Below are positions 1-10,426 of a stretch of DNA of 64,000 bases, one piece after another; the first letter of the stretch is position 1; the number at the start of each line of letters is the position of its first letter. Source of the stretch: Mycocentrospora acerina (lineage: Eukaryota > Ascomycota > Dothideomycetes > Pleosporales); assembly GCA_022701365.1 (NCBI GenBank), contig JAKUHH010000025.1:186001-250000 (forward strand). Direction: 5' to 3'. The translations under genes and the position numbers were made by a program. The notes beneath the pieces are model-generated. The model searched no databases, was not told where the DNA came from, and was given only the letters and a program-made list of their open reading frames with translations.

Positions 1-2
1 AG

Positions 3-134
3 GAGCATACCGCGGAGATGAATGGACACATCAAGGAGGATGCTGGGACGGGTGACGCATCGGAGGAGGCGTTTGAGGGTGACGTCGAGAGCGCAGCAGA
101 AGGAGAGAGGGATACGGAGATGCACGATTCCTAG
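3..134 (+). CDS. 3' end of a truncated gene, acidic C-terminus
   Basis: One reading frame is open from the window edge to a TAG at 132-134. It encodes about 43 residues rich in Glu, Asp, Gly and Ala. The composition resembles a disordered acidic tail, and no domain is visible. The gene begins outside the window, so its identity cannot be judged. It could also be chance coding in a 3' UTR. Confidence 0.45.
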   Translation, partial: EHTAEMNGHIKEDAGTGDASEEAFEGDVESAAEGERDTEMHDS

Positions 135-766
135 GAACGAGAAATGGCGATTGGGTGGAACTGCATTGGTATGGCGTTTAGTACGAAGAACGTGACGTTC
201 GATTTCTTCTTCTTCGTGTGTTTTAGTAGATTTGGCGCAGGTGTCCTCAAGGGCCTTTGATAGGCTGATTTTGTGTATATGGGTGTACAGAAGAAATGAC
301 GGGCGATGCAGTGGTTTTCGAACCCCTAAGATACACGACCCTTTATTCATAAGTCTGTCCACATTGTTAACTCAAATGATTGCTAAGAGGAGAAATGTAA
401 GGCATGTCACGTGTACACGCATTGACCCCGTGCTCAACTCTTGTTCAACCACAAGTTTTTCCTCTTCTCTGGCACTATCACATCTAAATCCGAATCTCGC
501 CGTACTCTTCTCATTTCTCTCCGACCATGATACGATTTCCTGTGTACTCACCACCCAACTCGTCGCGCAGCGTATGAAAGCGTATCCAAACTTTGAACCT
601 ACCATGTCACCAAATCCAGGCACTAGCAGCAATTCCGTTCAGCATCTGAATCGTCATCTTCATCAACAACAATAAAGTACCACTCTAACCACTACTGCGC
701 TCCATCCAATCAACATTCCAACCCTCGAATCAACCCCGTGGAGAGTTGTACAAAGAAAGAAAAAAA
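135..766. other. Intergenic, no gene seen
   Basis: This stretch lies between the truncated gene and the resolvase gene. The short open frames on both strands lack codon bias or recognisable motifs. The last 100 bases are C/A-rich, as expected for a fungal 5' leader. Confidence 0.5.
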
Positions 767-2041
767 ATGCCTCTCAAAAAACGCCCCGTGACGACAAAAA
801 TCCTGCGGGCACTCCTCACGCGCATTGGCTCCGCGTCCTCGGGCACGAAAGCTGTGTTGCAAGCGAGGTTTTTGCGGGATTTGCAGCTTTCGCGGGGGTT
901 TGGTGGGAGGGGTGTGGGGGAAGATGGGGGGAAGAGGGAGAGGGGGCTGAGGATTGTGAGTGTGGATATGGGGATTAAGAATTTGGCGTTTTGCGTGGCG
1001 AAGGTGGGGTTTTTGGAGAAGGAGACGGGGGTGGGGAAATGGGATGCAGTTATGGAGATTGAAAGGTGGGAGAAGATTGATCTTTTGAGCGCGGGGAAAA
1101 CGTCAGAGACTCAGCAAACCCTGTTGTTGGAGGGGAAAGGAGGAGGAAATGAAGATGAAAATGGAAACCACGACACTGCCACGGAATTCGATGTATTACC
1201 ACAACCAGATGGAGAAGCAGAAGTAGAGGACCCCTTCTCCTCCTCTGCCCTCTCCCGCACTGCCTACGCACTTATAACTTCCATCCTCCTCCCTGCACGC
1301 CCAGACATTATCCTGATTGAAAAACAGCGCTGGCGCTCTGGCGGAGGCGCCGCAGTCTTGCAATGGACAGTCCGGGTCAACACACTCGAAGCCATGCTGT
1401 GGGCGGTGCTGACAAGCGTAAGGGAAGAGCGTCGGGGGCGAAGGAAAGAATCTTCCGTGGAGACATCTGATGAGGGCGAGGAGATGAACAAGGGCTTTGA
1501 AATCTGGGCCGTTGATCCCAAACGCGTGGGACAATTTTGGCTAGCCGGGCAGTCTGAACAGCTTGTTGGGGATCAGAAATCACCCTCCTCCCCCTCTTCC
1601 TCCTCCTCTTCTTCTTCTTCTTCTGCCTCCGAAAAAGCGCCCGTCGCGGCGAAAAAGCCATCGCGTACCAAAGCCGAGAAACGCGCCAAAATCTCCCTCT
1701 TGAGGAATTGGCTTACTTCTGATTCCCTTTCTACTAATACGTCTTCTTCTCCTTCTTCCCGATCAATGCCAGGGATATCCTTTCACGTTCATCCCCCCGC
1801 GCAACCCACGCTTGCTGCCCTGTGCGCCCCGGTGCAATTCCCTGGTGGACAGCGCATGTTGTCGAAGCGTGTGAATGATACGGAGCTGAAGAAGCTGGAT
1901 GATGTGACGGATTGCTTTTTGCAGGCTGCGGCGTGGGTGGCGTGGGAGGCGAATCGGAGGGGGATGGAGGGGGTTTGGGAGGTGAGAGGGAGAGGGGAGT
2001 TGAATGATGAGGTGGTGAGGGAGATGGTTGATGAGTTATGA
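767..2041 (+). CDS. cce1: Mitochondrial Holliday-junction resolvase, Cce1/Ydc2 family
   Basis: This single-exon gene encodes 424 aa. The N-terminus (about residues 10-45) is a basic SAP-like segment. The catalytic core has the family signature SVDMGIKNLAFC near residue 70, supplying the first acidic residue. It is followed by ILIEKQRWRSGG with the catalytic Glu, and by LDDVTDCFLQAAAW near the C-terminus with the final Asp pair. Cce1/Ydc2 enzymes cleave four-way junctions in mitochondrial DNA during recombination and segregation. An in-frame TTG lies upstream, but the ATG at 767 is the plausible start. A poly-Ser stretch near residues 275-290 and acidic insertions make it longer than the yeast protein. 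The gene is convergent with the next one, with 219 bp between stops. Family is confident; mitochondrial location is by homology. Confidence 0.85.
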   Translation: MPLKKRPVTTKILRALLTRIGSASSGTKAVLQARFLRDLQLSRGFGGRGVGEDGGKRERGLRIVSVDMGIKNLAFCVAKVGFLEKETGVGKWDAVMEIERWEKIDLLSAGKTSETQQTLLLEGKGGGNEDENGNHDTATEFDVLPQPDGEAEVEDPFSSSALSRTAYALITSILLPARPDIILIEKQRWRSGGGAAVLQWTVRVNTLEAMLWAVLTSVREERRGRRKESSVETSDEGEEMNKGFEIWAVDPKRVGQFWLAGQSEQLVGDQKSPSSPSSSSSSSSSSASEKAPVAAKKPSRTKAEKRAKISLLRNWLTSDSLSTNTSSSPSSRSMPGISFHVHPPAQPTLAALCAPVQFPGGQRMLSKRVNDTELKKLDDVTDCFLQAAAWVAWEANRRGMEGVWEVRGRGELNDEVVREMVDEL

Positions 2042-2260
2042 GTGATGGGTAGGAGGTGTGGAATTGGAGTATAAACTGGAGAGTGTGCAGAATTTTGACA
2101 TGGAGAAGATGACATGACTGTCTATCAGGTGCGTTTATCAAATCCAGATAGTGACATTTCACGTCGAAGCTTCCCCCCTTTCATTCCACAAGATCTCGTG
2201 CGCTCCTCCCAACCTGCACACCCACCCTTCACAACGCCATGTAATTCTGACTAGTACTCC

Positions 2261-3486
2261 TCAATCCAACACAATCACCTCTGTATCCCCACTCGGCAAA
2301 CACCGCCTGCGCATCGCCCTCCGCATCTCTCTTAGATCCGTCGAATACATCTCAACAACATCACCATCACCATCACCATCAATCCCACCCCCTAAAACCG
2401 TCTCGGAAGAAGACCTCTCACGCTTACCCCTCAGCCTCATCTCCTCTCGCTCCTACACCACCACCCACAAATCAGCATCTTCCTTGTACGCGAAAAAAAA
2501 GCCCCAACAAACCAGCCAGCCACTCACCCGGAACCTCCTCACAATAGCCTCCAGCTGCTCTCTATTCAACTGCCCAAGAACACTGTCGTCATTGTTCAGA
2601 AGATCCACTGGGTCTGGCGTGCGCTCTACAATGTAGAGATTCTTGAGCGCAGCAAGCGAGCGGTAGTAGAAGCGGAATTTTGCAAAGGGCTCTCCATCGT
2701 CTGCGTAGTCGGCGTCGTAGTACTGGATAGTTGTTTGGGCGGTGGGTGTTGTGTCTCCTAGACTGCAGGTGTGTTAGTTGATTTTATAGGGAGGGGGGTG
2801 TGGAGAGTGTGGAGTAAGTGAGTAAAAGGTAGTAGGTAGCAGGAAACGCACACTGCCTGGTGTGATCGCGCGTCACCCTTGATTAACTTCTCGCTCACGG
2901 GACCGAGCACATCAATCGTCTTGCGTTGACCGCGCTGGCGATAGTTGCGCCGTGTGTTTGACAGGAAGCGGAATGTGCATGTTATGACGCCTATAGGGTG
3001 GAGTTTCTCCCGTAGATTATCACATAAACTCTCGTCTCCATCACCATCACCATCTACTTCACCGTCTTCCTCTGGTGATTGTCCCCACGTCAGTGTGAAA
3101 ACTCAACATGATGAAGGATAAGGGGTTGCGCGCTCACGGATTTGTAGCGGGGAGAAGCAGTACTTTTGCACCACCCACTTTGATCCCGACTTGGAGAGTG
3201 GTCCCGAGCAGGTGTGTCCTTTTGGGTCGAAGAGTTCAAATGGGCGGATGATGGGTTCTTCAACGTCCTTGCCGTCTACAGTGATGGCCATGGCGACTGA
3301 GCGTTCTGGCGGGAATGGTGCTTGGAATGAGAAGATTATTTCAAAGTTGGCTCCTGAATGCGCTTCGATGTAGCGTTCAACTGTTTTGGCGGGGACTTGG
3401 GCGTGGTGGTCTATGTATTCGCGCAAGGGGTGGTTGTTGACGATGACTTGGACTTGGAGGCCTGGGTGGGAGTTGAGGACGGCCAT
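2261..3486 (-). CDS. DUF7918-like fungal protein
   Basis: This is a four-exon model (3486-3138, 3071-2852, 2762-2528, 2452-2261) with all phases consistent and a product of 331 aa. The N-terminal domain runs from VQVIVNNHPLREY through YIEAHSGANFEIIFSF to the central FRFYYRSLAALKNL segment. From memory this matches the fungal DUF7918 family, whose function is unknown. The C-terminus is basic, carries a Gly-Asp repeat coded by a GGTGAT microsatellite, and ends in VIVLD. For intron 1 an acceptor 30 nt upstream is also in frame. I chose the later one because CACTGAC sits just before it and it gives a normal 66 nt intron. Substrate and location are unknown. Confidence 0.72.
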
Positions 3487-4991
3487 GATGGTGGGGAGGT
3501 TAATTTTATGAGTATACCAGTTGCCAATGGTGGTGTATTAAATAGATGGGGCTCAGTGTTGTTAAAGGTGAGGTGAAGGTAAAGAATGAGAGGTGAACTC
3601 TGATTGATACCAGATGGTTGTTGATCATATCGAGCTCCCAGAAAGCGTTGATTTGGCTTGGAATAAAGCCATTGACGTATATTCAATTGATCCGCAACAT
3701 TACGGAGACATGTTACTATTGTGCCGAATGTAGCAGTGAACGACCACCACAGCATTACTACCAAAGAGCGTCTACAGTGAGAATTGTGCAAGGGTGTAAG
3801 CAAAGCACACTTACTCTTAAAAACTTCTTCGAAGTAAAATCTAGAATTAACAAAAACATCGCGAAATAGACTAAAAGGAAGTCAATTTTAATCCAGAACC
3901 CGCACAACCTCGATTTTATGTGTGCAAAACATTGTAGCAAGTACAACACCAAATAGAAAAAAATTGTACAAATCTTAAAACAGAACAAAACAATTCAACG
4001 TTTTTCTCTTCCTACATTACCCTTCAAACCGTACAAACTCACAAACATAGCATTTCCTCTTCCTCTTTTTTTTTTTTAAAGAACCCCCACACCCCCACAT
4101 ACACTCTTCACTCCATCACCTCTCACATCCACACACCCCCTCCCTCCCTCTCTCCACATCACTCTCCACCTCCATCTCCATCCATATACCTACCTACCTA
4201 CCTGCCTCCCTCCCTTCCTCTCTCCCTCTCCCCATCCCTCCCACCCACCAACCACTAACCATCCACCCACCTACCCCCACTAGCGCCCCAGCAGCACCGC
4301 CGCCGACCTTCCCCAACGGGCAAGTCGCCGTAAAACCGTGGAAGACGGTCGGCGAAAGGGCACAAAGGGCACGCGCATAAGCGCCAATCAAGGCGTTTGC
4401 TTATTTCCTTGCTAACGCTGTGTTTGGGCTGCGGGCGGTGGGGTTAGTGGTTGGGGGGGTGGGTGGCCAATGAGCGTGGGGGGAAGGTGGCAGGGTGTGG
4501 CGTGATTGGTTGGTTGGATAGATGGATGATGTGTACGTGCATGGGTTGAACTGGGGTGAACGTCTGGGATGGGGAGAAAAAAGGGAAATGTGCATAGATG
4601 GGTGGGTGTGTTTATGTAGAGGGGAGAGGGTGGAGGGGATGGTGTGTGTATGTATGTGTGCTTCTAATTGATGTGGTGATGCGTGTGGAAGGGAGGGAGG
4701 GAGGGAGGGAGTCATGTTTTTGGGTTGGTTTCGAGAAGTGAGGGTAGTCATTCAGTTATTCGGTCAATCGTTCAATCAGGCAGTACTCAGCAGTCAATAC
4801 TCAACACTCAACACTCAACACACATTAGTCAGCAGCAAGGAATAGAATCTTTGGGTATCTCCTCGCCAAAACTCAGGCGCAGCTATAGCCAACACTTTGC
4901 TCGGCCACAGCCGAAACCCTCCGTCTATAAATACAAAAAAAAAGTTGCATATTAGGATGAAAAGATTTAGTGTGGTGGAAAAATCTAAGAG
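3487..4991. other. Gene-free 1.5 kb with strand-asymmetric low complexity
   Basis: No convincing gene is present. The + strand is strongly pyrimidine-rich from about 4040 to 4290 (CCT/CCA tracts) and switches to G/T-rich from about 4430 to 4740, including a GGGA repeat at 4690-4710. An imperfect inverted repeat links the two halves and is listed separately. The left part is the promoter side of the DUF7918-like gene. The right part is downstream of nem1. Confidence 0.5.
4248..4454. repeat. Nested inverted repeat
   Basis: A perfect 13 bp inverted pair (4248-4260 and 4442-4454, CCAACCACTAACC and its complement) encloses a second pair, CGCCGACCTTCC at 4301-4312 against GGAAGACGGTCGGCG at 4340-4354. 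The outer arms lie in low-complexity C- and G-rich DNA, so partial matches extend beyond the core. No target-site duplication is evident. Confidence 0.45.
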
Positions 4992-6689
4992 CTACGACGA
5001 CGGCATACCCATTCTCAGCGCGAGCAACGCACGCACATCAGTCACATACTGCAAGCCCTCTAGCAGTGGAATCAAATGCAGCAGATCAGTATCTGTTGGG
5101 TCGCTGATCCAACCTTCAATGGGAATGGCATTGTCTGTTTACCCGAGGTCAGTCTATGCTTGCTGGCTGGCCGGCATTGATGGAGTGTGATTCTTACCTG
5201 GATGAAAGACGTAGCTCAAGGGGCTGTTGTCCAGAATCATGACTTTGCTGAGATCGGGCTCAACTTGTGCGAGATCCTTGATGTAGGCCCCATTGCGCAA
5301 CGTGCAGTGCTGTCTGTAATATCTTCCTGCAAAGTACTTGCGCTCGACTTCCAGCCAGTCAATGACAGGGTCGGCGTACTCTTGCACAGAGGCCGTGAAT
5401 ATGATCAGGTTGTACCATTTGCTGACCTGCCGCTGAGGTTAGCAACGGCCGAGTACTGCAGGGCATGCTCAATTAATGTATACCTTTTTGAGAAAATCAT
5501 CACAGTACGGCCGTTTGTGAACATAATACAAAATTGGGACCTGGGGGCCAATAATCTGTCCGCCTGCACCGACCGAGGCCTGGAGTTTTACCTCGACCAT
5601 ATGGCCCGTCTGAAAGCGACTGCCTTTGGCTATGCTGTGTATCAATGTTTCGTCAAGGTCAATAATCAGCGTCTTCTGATGCGGGCCAAAGATGGACGTT
5701 CCTGACTTGGAGTAAGACGGCTGGCGTCTGGGCACCAGAGGACGCGGGGGCTGGGGTGCTCTTGGGAATCTGGTCAGCTGCTTGGATGAAGCGAGAACAG
5801 GACCCGTGGGAGACTTCAACGCAGCGGCTGCCTCTGGCGAGATCTGGCCAATGCTGCCTCGAGGCGACGGCACCCTCTTTGCCGTCTTGCGCTGTCTTAG
5901 TGCGTCCTCGTTATGCAGCTTGATGCGGATGGACCTCTTCGCGGGGGCTATCTCTTCCCCGGCTGATGACGCGTTGGACTTTGACCTGGTATGGCGCGAA
6001 GGGGCGTCATCATCGTCGTCTCTGTCGCGCATGGGGGATGTTTCATTTTCCGACTCGGAGTAGACTGCCGTGGACGTCGAGGCAATGGACAGAGAGCGTC
6101 TGGATGAAGTCTTGGCTGACGAATGCATCGTGTTGGAGCTCCTGCTGGCGCGCCTGCCCTTTGCGTCTGAGGCGTTGGCCGAGCGCATTGCTTGCGCAGC
6201 CGTCTTTTTTCGACGTGAGCCAGTCAAGGATCGCGCAATGTGGTAGACGGGGGCGACGAGGGAGAAGCGGCCGTCTTCTTCGTAGCAGAAGCATGCGACC
6301 AGGAAGCGACCCGTGTAGACCAGGGGCGTCAGCACAAAGCCCACGGCGCCGATGATGCCCTGGGTAACACGCTTTGGATACAGCCACCGGCGGCGCGGCT
6401 GTGCTTCGTGGAAGGGCGCTTGGTCGGGCTGGTCGAGCAAGGGTGTCTTTTCGTCGTAGTCTGGCGCAGAGGCCCCGGTGGCAGGATGCCCCGATTCGTC
6501 CCCCCTGACTGCGCCCATGTTGCCCTTCTCGTGCGCGGCTACAGAGCTGCCTGCGCTTGCATCGTTTGCAGGCGGCGGCGGGCTGGACCGAGGCTGGGCT
6601 TCGCGGCTGCTGCTCAGCGATGCGGAGCGCGAACGGGCCGGACTTGGCGGTGGTGTGCCGATGTTTGCGAGGACACTCAATGAGTTCAT
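4992..6689 (-). CDS. nem1: Nem1-like nuclear-envelope protein phosphatase
   Basis: Three exons (6689-5484, 5426-5198, 5134-4992) encode 525 aa. Nem1, with its partner Spo7, dephosphorylates the phosphatidate phosphatase Pah1/lipin at the ER and nuclear membrane, controlling the switch between membrane phospholipid and storage lipid. A Ser/Pro-rich N-terminus is followed by a hydrophobic segment at about residues 111-135. The C-terminal half is an FCP1/NIF phosphatase domain with the DxDxT nucleophile motif DLDETLIHS near 344-352, then FTASVQEYADPVIDWLE and MILDNSPLSYVFHPDN. The start MNSLSVL matches fungal Nem1 style, and upstream in-frame codons run into low-complexity sequence. The acceptor of intron 1 was chosen to give KKVSKWYN; an acceptor 6 nt earlier would add two residues. 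Confidence 0.9.
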
Positions 6690-7357
6690 GCTCTGGGCCG
6701 GGCCATGCACTGGTCGCCCTGCGCTGGCCTGGATGCGGCAGAGGGCGGGCGCGGGTGCGATGGGGGCTGCTGCGGGTGCGAGTGCCGGGCTGCTGGGGCG
6801 GGTGCGGGTGCGATGCTGCGGGTGCGGGTGCGGGTGAGTGCGAGCGTGTCGAGCAACGGGCCGGGGCGCGAGGCAGCAGGGCGGGCGGGCAGCAGGCGCA
6901 GAGCAGGCAACGGCGCGTCCAGCAGAGGCGCAAAGGCGGGCGGCGGCGAGGCGGGAAAGCGATGGCGGAGACGGCAGCGACAGAGGGTGGAATGACGAAG
7001 TTCCCTGCGACGGACATGGTAGCCTTGACGCTAGCGGCTCCGGGCAGCGAGCGAGGCTGCCGTCCAAAATCCCTCGAGTGACTCCCAATGCGACAATTGC
7101 AACCGCGCCGTCGCCGCAAGCCGTGCTTTTGAGATACGCAGCGCGCCGCCTTGCACACGTCGCCGAGCCCGACCTGGCCCCAGAAAAGGCCAGCCAAAAA
7201 TACAGAATCCGAGACAGCAGCAAGAAAGAGCGGCTGCCCCTCCACCCCACACGCACATTCCCTGGCAGTGCTACCACTACCACTACCACTACTACTGCCA
7301 CTACCACTACCAATACCACCACCACCACCACCACTACCACCACACCCCCACCCCGCC
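6690..7357. promoter_or_regulatory. Divergent nem1/eIF2B-beta promoter with simple repeats
   Basis: This 668 bp region separates two divergent start codons. At about 6744-6842 it carries a GC-rich, G-strand array of GCGGGT hexamers. At 7264-7345, just before the eIF2B-beta ATG, it has an ACC/ACT trinucleotide run. Long open frames cross it on both strands but encode only low-complexity peptides. Confidence 0.5.
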
Positions 7358-8957
7358 ATGGCTCAAGGCGCCACCACCACCATCCAGGCGCCCGGCCTGT
7401 CGACATTCCTCAAGTCCCTCAAGACGACGCCCGTAGACCCATCAGTCGAACACCTAATCTCGTGAAGCCACCCGGCCACCCAACCTCATCCTGCGCAACA
7501 CTGCTGACCCCCCCAGTCTCCTCAAGCGCCGCCAGATCAGCAACTCGCGCCCATGCGCCATTGCAACCACAGCACTGCTCCTGCGCGTCGTGGGCGAGTT
7601 CAAGGGCCGGGACGCCGCCAAGCTCGTCGAGCGCATCCGCCAGGTCGGCAGGCGCCTGACATCTGCCCAGCCACGCGAGGTTGTTGTGGGGAACATTGTA
7701 CGCCGAGTGCTTGGTCTGGTGCGAGAGGTTGTCGACGAGCAGGCAGACGGGCAGACACCAACAGGGAGCGAGCCAGGCCATGCCACACCACACGCCCACC
7801 ACGACTCCCTGAGCCGCCCGACATTCGCCTCGAGCATGTCCACCTTCAGCCCGCTCAGACACGCCTCTGCTGAGCCCATGCACATTGGCGCCAACGCCGA
7901 CAACATGTCCGACTCCAGCGAGCTCTCGCGCAGACCGCCACTGCTCACGTCCCACACGTCGTACGCGCCCGCGGCAGCTGCAGGCCTGGTAGTCAACTCG
8001 CTGTTTGGACTCTTCTCTCAGCCAGCAGACACACCCTCGGCCACAAGCACACCCACCGGCCAGGCCTCACCCACTGGCAAAAGCACACTCACGGCGCTCA
8101 ACCTCGAGCGGCTGGCCGACCTCAGCAAAAGCCAGCCCAACCTCGACCTCAAGGGCGAAGTCATGGAGGGCATCCGCGAGCTGCAAGACGAGCTCGAAAC
8201 CTCGGACAAGCAAATCGCCGAAGTAGCACTCGAGCACATCCACGCCAACGAAATCATCCTCACCCACACGGCCTCGACCACTGTCCAAAAGTTCCTCCTC
8301 TTTGCGGCACGAAAGCGCAAATTCACCGTTGTCCACGCAGAAACATACCCCCACGACCACCACGCCACACACGGTATCCTCCTCACAGGGAAGAAGCGCG
8401 AGTCGCGCCCCGACGACGACGTCGAAGACGACCGATGGAAGCCCCTCACCGACGCAGGCATCCAGGTCTACGTCATCCCCGACTCGCACGTCTTCGCCAT
8501 CATGTCGCGCGTCAACAAGGTCATCCTCGCTACACACACGGTCCTCGCAAACGGAGGCCTCGTTGCCGCAGCAGGCGCACACATGATTGCCAAGGCGGCG
8601 AAAGAGCATCAGACGCCTGTCGTTGTGCTGAGTGGCGTCTACAAGCTCAGTCCGGTATACCCGTTTGATATTGACGAGCTGATTGAGCATGGCGACGCGG
8701 GGAGCGTGGTGCCCTATGATGACGGCGATTTTGTGGATAAAGTCGATGTTGAGGCGCCATTGTACGACTATGTGCCTGCAGACTTGGTGGATTTATATAT
8801 TACAAACCTGTAAGTGTTTTTCTTTTTTGCACCAGTCCAAGGGTTGAAGATGTACTAACTAATTTCTTCTCTCTCTCTTTCTAGGGGTGGACATGCGCCT
8901 TCGTACTTGTATCGCATTGTTGCAGATCACTATCGGTCAGAGGACATCACGCTGTAG
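7358..8957 (+). CDS. gcd7: Translation initiation factor eIF2B subunit beta
   Basis: Three exons (7358-7461, 7517-8809, 8885-8957) encode 489 aa. eIF2B is the guanine-nucleotide exchange factor for eIF2, and beta belongs to its regulatory subcomplex, which senses phosphorylated eIF2-alpha. Visible family blocks are CAIATTALLLRVVGEF near the N-terminus, REVVVGNIVRRVLGLVRE, ILTHTASTTVQKFLLFAA, the Rossmann-like HAETYPHDHH, IMSRVNKVILATHTVLANGG, and the C-terminal GHAPSYLYRIVADHYRSED. A Ser/Pro/His-rich insertion of about 90 residues sits between the helical and Rossmann-like parts. Both introns join in phase and restore conserved residues at the junctions. Confidence 0.93.
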
Positions 8958-9186
8958 GTTGTGATGCTGATATTGGTAGTGATGTTGATATTGTCGGGTA
9001 CGAGATGAAAACAAGAAAGTAGGTAGTAGAGCAAGAAGAGGAAAAAAAAATACCCATGATAGTCTTTCTCATGCCATGAATTTGTGTTTTTTTCTAACGT
9101 TGTGAGAAAATACTCTGTCACGAGTCCATTCTATTCCAGTCACTCCACTCAAAAACACCACACACCACAAGGGAGGAAAAAAACTC

Positions 9187-10014
9187 TCAAACCAACACGC
9201 CACGATACTCTGCCCTCCCCCCGCCCACGCCCTCCAACCCCTCCCACTGCACCAAAAATCGATCCACAACCCTCACCACCATCCGGCCACTCAAGCTCAA
9301 CCCTTTGACCCTCGCAAAACTCTCCACATATAGCGTCCTACACTTTCTACGCGAGTGCGCGCCCCTGACATTGAAGAACTTGAGGAGCAGAGAGGCCAGG
9401 ACGATGATGACGCCTGTGGCGGGGCCGTTGGTGAGGATTAGATCTGGGAGGTCGATGTCCATGTCCGTGTCTGTGTCCGTGTCCGTGTTGGGATGTAAGG
9501 GGGAGGAAAGGAGAGTAGATATCAGGGCGTGGTAGAGGGTGAGGAGGGAGGAAAAAGGCGTGGTGAGGAGGGGTTGGTGGATTTTTCTTGCGCGGGGGAG
9601 TAAGGAGATGGTGTAGTGTTTTGGACCTGTGTTGATTGTTGTCTTGTCTTTATATTCTTTCCCTTTGGCGGAATGTGTGTGCTGTTGTTGCTGTTGCTGT
9701 CGATCTTCAAGCGCCTTTTCAAAGTCTACGGCGCGTTGGGCGGAAAACGCGTCCCCCGTGCTGACTACGTATGTTCGGTGCGTGTACTTTTTTGGGTCGA
9801 GGTCCTTGAGCAGGGACAGCATTTCGTGCGTGTGGCCGCCGGAGCCGAGGACGACGAGGAGGTGCGTTGTGGGTGGGGGTTTGCGCCATGGTTGGGGGGT
9901 GCGATGGGCGGAAGGGAGGATGGCGAGAAGGCGGAGGGTGGCGGCGAGGACGAGGGTGGAGAGGAGGGCGAGGAAGAAGGAAAGCGTGTAGAGGGAGGAG
10001 AGTGGGGGGGCCAT
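9187..10014 (-). CDS. alg14: Alg14, UDP-GlcNAc transferase membrane anchor subunit
   Basis: This single-exon gene encodes 275 aa. Alg14 anchors the catalytic Alg13 to the cytosolic face of the ER. The pair adds the second GlcNAc to dolichol-PP-GlcNAc in N-glycan assembly. A membrane segment occupies about residues 7-32. It is followed by VVLGSGGHTHEMLSLL, LILTNGPATGV and YVESFARVKGLSLSG, all typical of Alg14. Insertions rich in Gln and in a Thr-Asp dipeptide repeat (from a GTGTCC microsatellite at about 9463-9490) make it longer than yeast Alg14. It is convergent with eIF2B-beta, with 229 bp between stops. Confidence 0.92.
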   Translation of the reverse strand: MAPPLSSLYTLSFFLALLSTLVLAATLRLLAILPSAHRTPQPWRKPPPTTHLLVVLGSGGHTHEMLSLLKDLDPKKYTHRTYVVSTGDAFSAQRAVDFEKALEDRQQQQQQHTHSAKGKEYKDKTTINTGPKHYTISLLPRARKIHQPLLTTPFSSLLTLYHALISTLLSSPLHPNTDTDTDTDMDIDLPDLILTNGPATGVIIVLASLLLKFFNVRGAHSRRKCRTLYVESFARVKGLSLSGRMVVRVVDRFLVQWEGLEGVGGGRAEYRGVLV

Positions 10015-10426
10015 TGTGGGGAAGACTTGGTGGGGAGTTGGTGGGAAGTTGGTGAGGAATTAATGAGGAATTGATGGGGTGAGGCTTTGCATAACCTCCG
10101 GAGTTATGGTTGGTCGGAAATTTGGTGGTAAAAGGTCCTCCCAGGCATCGTTGTTCTTCGTCGTGGTGAATTGGGTTGAGTTGCGGTGATGCTTCAAAGC
10201 AGAGGTACGTGTCGTGACCAATGGGGATGCACATCACTCAAACGCGAAGTCACATGCTAAGACCAAGCCAAGGGCCCAATATTGCCATGCTTGACAATGA
10301 GGTATCCAGCAGTCATTGAGACCACTTCCGATTGCCTTGATACTATGTTACAAACAAGTCTACCGGATATGCTACACTATGCTACAATCCCATCAATGCC
10401 TGCCGTCTCCAACTCATGCATGACGT
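10015..10426. other. Intergenic, alg14 upstream region
   Basis: These 412 bp lie between the alg14 start and the uL24m stop. I see no gene or clear motif. Confidence 0.5.

Noticed and set aside
300..345. GGTTCGA-like box on the minus strand suggesting a tRNA T-loop
   Set aside because: The flanks do not form a T-stem and no A-box or acceptor stem is found at the right distance.
3072..3137. 36-nt alternative first intron in the DUF7918-like gene (acceptor at 3102)
   Set aside because: It is in frame but shorter than typical fungal introns. The 66-nt version has a CTGAC branch point and a standard CAG acceptor.
6043..7406. Long open frames on both strands across the nem1 5' region and divergent promoter
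   Set aside because: They encode Pro/Arg/Gly/Val low-complexity peptides driven by GC-rich and ACC repeats. The Nem1 and eIF2B-beta models explain the real coding.
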